The notes beneath the pieces are model-generated. The model saw nothing but the letters and a program-made list of their open reading frames with translations, did no database searches and was not told where the DNA came from. Positions 6,053 through 11,024 of a DNA stretch of 11,024 bases are shown here, piece by piece; position 1 is the first letter of the stretch; each line of letters starts with the position of its first letter. Position numbers and translations under genes: made by a program. Origin of the DNA: Planctomycetaceae bacterium (GTDB taxonomy: Bacteria > Planctomycetota > Planctomycetia > Pirellulales > Thermoguttaceae); NCBI GenBank assembly GCA_031266315.1, contig JAISBG010000077.1, positions 1-11,024 on the forward strand, written 5' to 3'.

Positions 6053-7465
6053 TTAGGGTTGAACTTTACCAATAAACCAACCATATTCAGGGAGTTCAAA
6101 GGAAGGATTTTCGTTTTTTTCGTTGGCAATGAGTTTGCCTTTACTCAATAATTCTTCCAATGGAACAAACTCCGAACGAACATTAACCGTAACCGGTTTT
6201 TTGCGAAAATTGATCACAACAAGAATTTTCTCATTTTCCAATGTTCGTTCAAAGGAAAGAATTTCTTCGGGGTGATCGTTATCGACAAAATTGGTTTTTC
6301 CCAACGCACAAAAAGCCGGAAACGATTTTCGGAGTTTAATAAGACTCTGGCAAAAAGCAAAACGATCTTTTCCTTCTTTTGTTTCTGCTTTTGACCAATC
6401 AATTGAGAGATTGGCATAAATACTGTGTCGGGATTTATCGGCAATTTCCTGACCGTTGTAAAGCATTGGCACACCGTCAAAAGTGAAACAGGCAACCAAA
6501 ACCGCTTCAACTCCATTGGTTCCCCAATGATGTTCACGTCGTTTTTCGTAATCATCATTAGCAATATCGTGATTATCGATATAATGTATAAATCGTCCGT
6601 TTTTTGGTTGTTTTGCGGTTTGTGTGAGTTTTACTTTTGCGAGATCGCTTGCCGGTTTTTTGCCGTCCATAACGTCACGAATAATGGGATAGATAGGAGT
6701 ACCATAATTCATATCATAAGCGTAAAGTTGATTTTCCGGACGTGAACCTTCGGCAAGCATGGCGATATCGGAACGGATTTTTTCAATCCGTTTGCGTCCT
6801 TCAACCCAAAAATCGAGTGGAATTCCATCGGCAACATCAACACGAAATCCGTCAACATCAAAATCTCGTATCCAATATTCCATATTTTTCCAAAGATATT
6901 CCCGTAACTCAGGATTGTTGAAATCCAATGCAGGAAATGCCCACGAAGCGTTGACAATTTTTCCCTCTTTATCATGTTTCAGAAAATCGGGATGATCTTT
7001 GATAAACACGGCAGTTGGACCACAATGGAGATACACCAAATCCAACAAAACACGCATTTTCAATTGGTGAGCCGTTTTGACAAATTGTTTTAGATCATCA
7101 TTGGTTCCGTATTCGGGATCAATATTGTAATAATCTTTCATTCTGTACGGATTTTTGGGATTATTCATTCCGGATTTTTTCTGGCGTGGACTCCAAAATT
7201 CCTGACGTTCATCATCGTCCGCAACAAAAACAGGACAAAGATAAACAATGGTAATTCCCAATCGGGCAAGATCGGGAAGTTTTGCGGTTGCGGCTGGAAG
7301 TGTTCCTTCTTTGGTAAACGCCCGCGCGTGAATCTGATACATCACACCGTTGTTGACCCAATCAGGTGCTTTACGGGCATCCTGTTGCCCTGGCGTTACC
7401 TCCGCCAATACCGCCAAAACCAATAAAAAACTCAGTAAAGTTGACAATAAAAATTTTCGCAACAT
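6053..7465 (-). CDS. Secreted GH13 alpha-amylase-family glycoside hydrolase
   Basis: The 470-residue protein has an N-terminal signal peptide (MLRKFLLSTLLSFLLVLAVLA, likely cut after Ala21; no lipobox). It then has a GH13 (beta/alpha)8 domain from about residue 34 (PDWVNNGVMYQIHARAF). The four conserved regions are present. Region I is LDLVYLHCG (D142, H147). Region II is GFRVDVA with nucleophile D210. Region III is LAEGSRPE with acid/base E239. Region IV is YIDNHD with transition-state stabiliser D300. GVPMLYNGQE (331-340) is also typical. The catalytic triad is complete, so it should hydrolyse or transfer alpha-glucosidic bonds in starch- or maltodextrin-like substrates outside the cytoplasm; the exact specificity cannot be read. 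Region I has Leu146 where the usual DVVxNH has Asn, a calcium ligand in classic amylases. A short beta-sandwich-like C-terminus follows (about 400-470). The start is supported by AAAGGA 7 nt upstream. Confidence 0.88.
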   Translation of the reverse strand: MLRKFLLSTLLSFLLVLAVLAEVTPGQQDARKAPDWVNNGVMYQIHARAFTKEGTLPAATAKLPDLARLGITIVYLCPVFVADDDERQEFWSPRQKKSGMNNPKNPYRMKDYYNIDPEYGTNDDLKQFVKTAHQLKMRVLLDLVYLHCGPTAVFIKDHPDFLKHDKEGKIVNASWAFPALDFNNPELREYLWKNMEYWIRDFDVDGFRVDVADGIPLDFWVEGRKRIEKIRSDIAMLAEGSRPENQLYAYDMNYGTPIYPIIRDVMDGKKPASDLAKVKLTQTAKQPKNGRFIHYIDNHDIANDDYEKRREHHWGTNGVEAVLVACFTFDGVPMLYNGQEIADKSRHSIYANLSIDWSKAETKEGKDRFAFCQSLIKLRKSFPAFCALGKTNFVDNDHPEEILSFERTLENEKILVVINFRKKPVTVNVRSEFVPLEELLSKGKLIANEKNENPSFELPEYGWFIGKVQP

Positions 7466-7472
7466 TTTTGTT

Positions 7473-7478
7473 TCCTTT
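7473..7478 (-). promoter_or_regulatory. Ribosome-binding site of the amylase gene
   Basis: AAAGGA on the minus strand lies 7 nt before the ATG at 7465. It fixes the start that gives a complete signal peptide. The 103-bp spacer to the lipoprotein gene shows no clear terminator. Confidence 0.65.
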
Positions 7479-7568
7479 CGGGATTAAAGAGGTTGGTAAA
7501 AATGAAACGGCAAATAAAAAAGTTTCAACAATGATTTCTCTATTGCCGCTTGAATTGGTTGTTAGGAT

Positions 7569-8009
7569 TCAATCTATTTTATCGAGTTGAAAATCAAAAG
7601 TGAAGTTTCTTTCACTATTTGGAACGATTTTCAAAACACCTTCACCTTGATAAACGGATAATGCGTTAGGATAAGGCGAGGGATTTTGCTTCGGTTTGTC
7701 GTCATTCGATGTTCTATCCATATTCGGATCAACCCAACGAAGGAAGACTCGATATTGACCGGGAAGAACACCTGCTTTTTTTGAATGGTTCATCAAACGC
7801 AGTGTATATTTTCCTGCCTGATCTGTTTTTCCAATGGCTGCTGGTCCGGGATCGGTACTGTTTGAATCATGTTCGAAACAAACAGCAATATCAGAGGCTG
7901 GTTTACCTTGATAAGTTACAGTTCCCGAAACAAAAACAGTTTTCTGCCCACATCCGGTAACAGTGGTTAGGACAAGAGATAATAGGAATATTAAAAAATA
8001 TTGTTTCAT
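7569..8009 (-). CDS. Transthyretin-like (carboxypeptidase-regulatory-like) lipoprotein
   Basis: The 146-residue protein has a lipoprotein signal: a hydrophobic core LIFLLSLVLTT then V-T-G-C with the modified Cys at 20. The mature part is a single beta-sandwich of the kind found in many planctomycete small lipoproteins: VSGTVTYQGKPASDIAVCFE, a GKTDQAGKYTLRL turn, a PGQYRVFLRW strand and a short C-terminal strand. No catalytic residues are expected. The role is probably surface- or periplasm-bound binding, by analogy with transthyretin-like and carboxypeptidase regulatory domains. It lies 11 bp after the prepilin-like gene, an arrangement very common in Planctomycetota, and is almost certainly co-transcribed with it. 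The stop codon is TGA. Confidence 0.8.
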   Translation of the reverse strand: MKQYFLIFLLSLVLTTVTGCGQKTVFVSGTVTYQGKPASDIAVCFEHDSNSTDPGPAAIGKTDQAGKYTLRLMNHSKKAGVLPGQYRVFLRWVDPNMDRTSNDDKPKQNPSPYPNALSVYQGEGVLKIVPNSERNFTFDFQLDKID

Positions 8010-8016
8010 TGATTCA

Positions 8017-8022
8017 TCTCCT
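8017..8022 (-). promoter_or_regulatory. Ribosome-binding site of the lipoprotein, overlapping the prepilin stop
   Basis: AGGAGA on the minus strand overlaps the TAG stop codon (8021-8023) of the prepilin gene and lies 7 nt before the lipoprotein ATG at 8009. This arrangement favours translational coupling between the two genes. Confidence 0.7.
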
Positions 8023-9065
8023 ATAATCCGGGTTTTGAAACTCCGCTATCAATTCGGGCATAGTCTGCCCAAAGATCAACCTTTGTTGTAAAGGATACAA
8101 ATCGGACAGAACCATCCCCTAAAGCGGAATTGGATCCTCCTGAATGCCATGATCCTGTTCCAATAGCACAAACATATTGCGCAAAACCTGCATCAATACA
8201 AGGTTGGATTTTCTGTGTTTGCATCAATATACTGCTTGTACGGTGAATGGATGAAATGAAACATCCGGGATTGCTAAGCCACATTGTTCCGCGTGCCGGA
8301 TAGTCCTGATTATTATGGTGTTCGGTAAACATCAGACAATTCGAAGTTCCATCAATAATTGATGAAAAACTTTCGCATCCGATACTACCGTAAGAGTTGC
8401 TTGTTCCAACAAAATGAAAAACACCACGATATTTTTTGTAATTCGGCAAAAGTAGAAACATTTCATGCCATCCATACATGTTAGCCCATGTAGCACTATC
8501 GCTAGCGGAAACCATACTTCCGCCAACTGCACGGTAGGATGTTGTAATTCCTGTTACTGATAACCCAGGTGGAGTTACCAAAAGATTGGCATACGGATCG
8601 GTTGGACAAACATAAACCGGCATAATTGTTTTGGCAATTGCCAAATTGTTTGGTGTTCCATCAACAACTCCTGTCGGCGAAGTGTTAGTAATTGGTGTTT
8701 TTGTACTTTGATAAGTGTCGTATAAACTCTGCTGTTCGATATAAGGTAACAGAGCAATACCCCAGTTTCCATTAATCAAATCTGCTGTAGCGATTTGATC
8801 GGTAATTTGGTTTGAAACGGCACCGGGTGGGAAACAACCAATCACGTCATGATAGTTGTGTGCGCCAAGAGCAAGCTGTTTTAGTTTGTTCGTACAGGAC
8901 ATACGTCTTGCAGCTTCTCTCGCTGCTTGCACGGCTGGTAACAGAAGAGCAATTAACACTCCGATAATTGCAATCACCACAAGAAGTTCGACAAGCGTAA
9001 AGCCGAACGGTGAAGAACGAAAGGGAGGTAAAAATTTACCGGAAAATAGTTTAGAGAGAAAACAT
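8021..9065 (-). CDS. DUF1559 prepilin-like protein with a frameshifted start
   Basis: The protein has a type IV pilin/pseudopilin-like leader, GFTLVELLVVIAIIGVLIAL, then LLPAVQAAREAARRMSC and LKQLALGAHNYHD. It continues with a DUF1559 body and ends with WHSGGSNSALGDGSVRFV, all signatures of this planctomycete family. A prepilin peptidase would cut after the Gly, leaving Phe at +1 and Glu at +5. The body is open from the leader to TAG at 8021-8023. The start is the problem. In the leader frame no ATG, GTG or TTG exists between a TAA at 9067-9065 and the leader. The only in-frame initiators are two GTG codons within the helix (8980, 8977), which would remove the cleavage motif. The ATG at 9065 would give a fitting 347-residue protein (MFLSKLFSGKFLPPF then SSPFGFTLVE) if one T of the TTTT at 9062-9059 were absent. 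As written it meets TAA after four codons. This is either a pseudogene in the making, a sequence error or a recoding event. The gene is followed by its usual lipoprotein partner. Confidence 0.78.
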
Positions 9066-9098
9066 TATCTTTTTTCCGCTTTTAACTCTTTATCACAT

Positions 9099-9194
9099 CT
9101 AGCCCCCCCCCCCCTGTCTCTCCCATTTTAACATAGAAATTTTTGACCAAAAATTTCCGAAAAACACAATCAAACATTTCATCAAATTTTCCAT
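9099..9194 (-). CDS. Small leader ORF (31 codons) with strong ribosome-binding site and a G12 run
   Basis: An ATG at 9194 with AAAGGAG 7 nt upstream has the best initiation signal in this part of the window. It reads MENLMKCLIVFFGNFWSKIS, then MLKWERQ and a run of Gly encoded by the homopolymer, and stops at TAG (9101-9099) just after the run. I recognise no family; the peptide is hydrophobic and basic. If the run had 11 G, the frame would stay open to a TAA at 9067-9065 that overlaps the prepilin ATG as TAATG. If it had 10 or 13, it would end at a TAA at 9082-9084. It may be a leader peptide, or the true ancestral 5' end of the prepilin gene. Coding status is uncertain. Confidence 0.45.
   Translation of the reverse strand: MENLMKCLIVFFGNFWSKISMLKWERQGGGG
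9103..9114. repeat. Poly-C/poly-G homopolymer, 12 bp
   Basis: Twelve uninterrupted C on the plus strand (G on the coding strand) lie 38 bp before the prepilin ATG at 9065 and inside the small leader ORF. It is by far the longest homopolymer in the window and stands out in an AT-leaning sequence. Tracts of this length slip readily during replication and are also prone to sequencing error. Confidence 0.9.
9136..9157 (-). promoter_or_regulatory. Stem-loop inside the leader ORF
   Basis: GAAATTTTT (9136-9144) and AAAAATTTC (9149-9157) are perfect reverse complements around a 4-nt loop. The hairpin lies within codons 13-20 of the leader ORF and upstream of the poly-G run, so ribosome position on the leader could change its folding. 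No T-run follows on the minus strand. A regulatory role is inference. Confidence 0.4.
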
Positions 9195-9201
9195 AGTTGT
9201 A

Positions 9202-9208
9202 CTCCTTT
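9202..9208 (-). promoter_or_regulatory. Strong Shine-Dalgarno of the leader ORF
   Basis: AAAGGAG on the minus strand with a 7-nt spacer to the ATG at 9194. This is a better match to the 16S rRNA tail than any sequence before the prepilin ATG at 9065, where only a weak GCGGAAAAAAG is seen. It therefore argues that translation enters the prepilin transcript here. Confidence 0.6.
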
Positions 9209-9411
9209 ATGTTACAAAGGTCTCTTGGAAATAACCACATTCCGTTACCATAACACGGTAAAAAAATCACGGAATATAATTGACTAACCAATAGAGTTTA
9301 CACGAAACAAATCGGATTACAAGAAAAATCTTTCGATTTTCAAAAAAATATCCGAAATATTTAAAAAATTTCACGGAATAATTACAAAAAAATAAGTACA
9401 AAATCTAACTG
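9209..9411. other. AT-rich spacer between the GYF_2 gene and the leader ORF
   Basis: No gene is seen. The minus strand should contain the promoter of the leader/prepilin/lipoprotein unit, but no convincing -35/-10 pair is visible. A weak stem-loop at 9239-9275 combines ATTCCGT/ACGGAAT (9239-9245 and 9269-9275) with TTACC/GGTAA inside it. No clear terminator for the GYF_2 gene was found; the stretch close to its stop is A/T-rich without a strong hairpin. Confidence 0.4.
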
Positions 9412-10887
9412 TTACATTCCTCCTTTGGTTGGGTCGTAACCGAGATTCGATGTCCATGTGGCGTGAGCGGTACCAAGAATCAAAATGAAAGCGTTGACCG
9501 GCCACAATAAAATGCCAAACGGTAAAAATGAAAGGAATACATAAGACGGTGAAAATGATGCAAAAATAGAAATACCATTCTCAAATTTGTCCCGAAGATC
9601 CAGAAATTTTTCTATCTGCTCTCTTTCTTCTTTTTCCCAATCTCTTGGGTCGGGGTCTTCCGCAAGAATTGCTGCTTTTTCTTTTTTCTCTTCGTCGGTC
9701 AGTTCCACTTCTTCCTCTTCTGTTTCCGCTACGGTTTCTTCGGCGGCTGGCGGAACAAAATCCGGATCGCCAAAGGGAGTTGGCTCGTCCGGTCGCAACA
9801 CAAGGCTTCGACCGTCTTCGTCCATTTCCCGTACTTCGACTTTATCGTTCATTCCGCGAAACGGATTGATATTGATCGTTATCCAAATGTGTCCCGCCAT
9901 GAAAACATAAAGAGAAAATATTCCCAGTAAACCACCGTAGCCAAGAGCAAGAACTTCGTTTTGAATTTTTAATTTGAGCAAACAATTTCCGGCAAAAAGT
10001 CCCGATATCTTGGTAACACCGGAAGTCATACAGAAAATAAAAGACATTGAAAAAATATAAGCCATAAAACCCATGACATACATTCGCAATCCATAAATTG
10101 CCCCGCAAATGTAGCCGAGAACCAACATACACATAAAAGGCATCAGTAAAACCAATATCGGACCAGCCGGTCCTAAATCCGAAACCCAATCCGATGTTGG
10201 AGCCGGTTTGGTTTCTTTCTTTTTATCAAAAGGATTCGGTTCGGCGGTAACTGTTGGTTCCCGATAAATGGTTTGTCCTTGTTTTTCAAGAGCAACAAGA
10301 TTATCAAGATTCCCGAAACCGGAAGTTCCAAACGCAAACGGGTCATTGGAAGGTGTTTGTTCCAAACCAAATTGAGCAAACGGATTCGATGCATCAGAAG
10401 CAGTCAATGGTTGCGGAATTTTGGGAAAAGCCGGAGCCTGAGATTTTGCGGTTTGTCCGGCTGGTGTTGCGGACAACGGGGCAGGTTTAGACGGCGACGA
10501 TTTCGGAACCGATGTTGAAACCGCAACCGGTTTCCCTACTGGTTTTGCTGCCGGTTTGTTGGTTGCCAATTTTGCGGTTGGCGTTTTGGATACCGGTTTT
10601 GCGGTCAAAACCGTTTCCGGTTTATCCGGTTTAATTGGTTCCAAAGGAGCAAGTCCCAATTCGTTATCAACTTTCGGTTTTATTTCCGTTTTCGGAGACG
10701 ACACCGATTCTGTTTTCGGAAAAAGCCCTTTGATTTTAGAAGCGGCAACCCATTCGGTCATTCCAACACCGCGTAACAAATCGGTTGGTTCCAATTTGCC
10801 TTCGGTTGCCATTTTCTTAATATCTGCACTGGAAACCGGTCCGAATCGAGCCGTTCCTTTCCGATAATACCATTGTTGCGGAGCCAT
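9412..10887 (-). CDS. GYF_2 (DUF4339) domain membrane protein
   Basis: From the ATG at 10887 the protein has 491 residues. Residues 5-57 form a GYF_2 domain: QQWYYRKGTARFGPVSSADI, then GKLEPTDLLRGVGMTEWVAA and KIKGLFP. This module is common in planctomycete membrane proteins and thought to bind proline-rich peptides. A long Pro/Lys/Ala/Thr-rich linker follows (58-240). Hydrophobic segments lie at about 243-267, 269-291 and 311-335. Then comes a soluble, strongly acidic and charged stretch (about 380-440, with TEEEEVELTDEEKKEK) and a last hydrophobic segment at about 451-471. The short C-terminus ends GYDPTKGGM. I do not recognise a catalytic domain; the role is probably a membrane scaffold. 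The start was placed at 10887 because the domain begins immediately after it; an in-frame GTG at 10947 would add 20 hydrophobic, poorly conserved-looking residues. No Shine-Dalgarno precedes the chosen ATG. Confidence 0.78.
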   Translation of the reverse strand: MAPQQWYYRKGTARFGPVSSADIKKMATEGKLEPTDLLRGVGMTEWVAASKIKGLFPKTESVSSPKTEIKPKVDNELGLAPLEPIKPDKPETVLTAKPVSKTPTAKLATNKPAAKPVGKPVAVSTSVPKSSPSKPAPLSATPAGQTAKSQAPAFPKIPQPLTASDASNPFAQFGLEQTPSNDPFAFGTSGFGNLDNLVALEKQGQTIYREPTVTAEPNPFDKKKETKPAPTSDWVSDLGPAGPILVLLMPFMCMLVLGYICGAIYGLRMYVMGFMAYIFSMSFIFCMTSGVTKISGLFAGNCLLKLKIQNEVLALGYGGLLGIFSLYVFMAGHIWITININPFRGMNDKVEVREMDEDGRSLVLRPDEPTPFGDPDFVPPAAEETVAETEEEEVELTDEEKKEKAAILAEDPDPRDWEKEEREQIEKFLDLRDKFENGISIFASFSPSYVFLSFLPFGILLWPVNAFILILGTAHATWTSNLGYDPTKGGM

Positions 10888-11024
10888 AGTGGAAAGGTAA
10901 AAATAAAAAAAGGGTATATGGTATTCAGTATATTTAGTAAAAAACACTTTCCTTATTTTAAATTTTTCAGTTTATCGTTTCAATACCTCCCTCAAAAAAA
11001 TTTCTGATTCTACCGGATTAGGTG
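10888..11024. other. Upstream region of the GYF_2 gene
   Basis: No gene is seen to the window edge. On the minus strand TATACT (10932-10927) is a fair -10 hexamer and would give a leader of about 35 nt before the ATG at 10887, but the -35 position has no good match. A GGGAGG near 10994 has no start codon at a suitable distance. Confidence 0.25.

Noticed and set aside
9082..9291. 69-codon minus-strand frame covering the leader region and ending VIKS
   Set aside because: It has no Shine-Dalgarno and an unlikely composition; the overlapping ORF starting at 9194 has a strong one and is preferred.
10888..10947. Longer start (GTG at 10947) for the GYF_2 protein
   Set aside because: It would put 20 aromatic-rich residues before a domain that normally begins the protein, and the purines before it are too close (AGGAAAGTG).

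Overview
The window looks like a piece of a Planctomycetota chromosome, with an AT-leaning composition and many AT-rich spacers. The evidence is the set of protein types. There is a DUF1559-type prepilin with the GFTLVELLVVIAIIG leader, a transthyretin-like lipoprotein directly behind it, a GYF_2 (DUF4339) membrane protein, a zinc-ribbon/transmembrane/WD40 protein, and a TPR protein fused to a GT-B glycosyltransferase-like domain. These are typical of Pirellulales-like planctomycetes; the family-level placement is inference. I see no rRNA, tRNA or CRISPR array.

Layout. At 1-248 (minus) is the N-terminal end of an IS5-type transposase that runs off the window, followed by a non-coding stretch that may hold the end of that element. 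On the plus strand follow the TPR/glycosyltransferase-like gene (549-2327) and the zinc-ribbon/WD40 gene (2849-5638). The 521-bp gap between them holds a MITE-like element with 20-bp terminal inverted repeats around a nested REP-like palindrome. After the WD40 gene, a 414-bp gap holds a decayed group II intron-type reverse transcriptase fragment and a long inverted repeat that probably terminates transcription between converging genes. Everything beyond is on the minus strand. In transcription order it reads: GYF_2 membrane protein (10887-9412), a short well-initiated leader ORF with a 12-G run (9194-9099), the prepilin (9065-8021, start broken), the lipoprotein (8009-7569) and a secreted GH13 alpha-amylase-like enzyme (7465-6053).

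How the genes work together. The prepilin and lipoprotein form a clear gene pair with an 11-bp gap, and the ribosome-binding site of the second lies across the stop codon of the first. The amylase follows 103 bp later on the same strand and may share or have its own transcript. The TPR, WD40 and GYF_2 proteins are probably scaffolding or envelope proteins with no deducible pathway link.

Most interesting are the prepilin 5' region (frameshift after the ATG, TAATG junction, poly-G leader ORF with internal hairpin), which looks like either a contingency locus or a decayed gene, and the repeated in-frame growth of proteins by 12-nt (four-residue) units in two neighbouring genes. The intergenic gaps also carry several mobile-element remnants.
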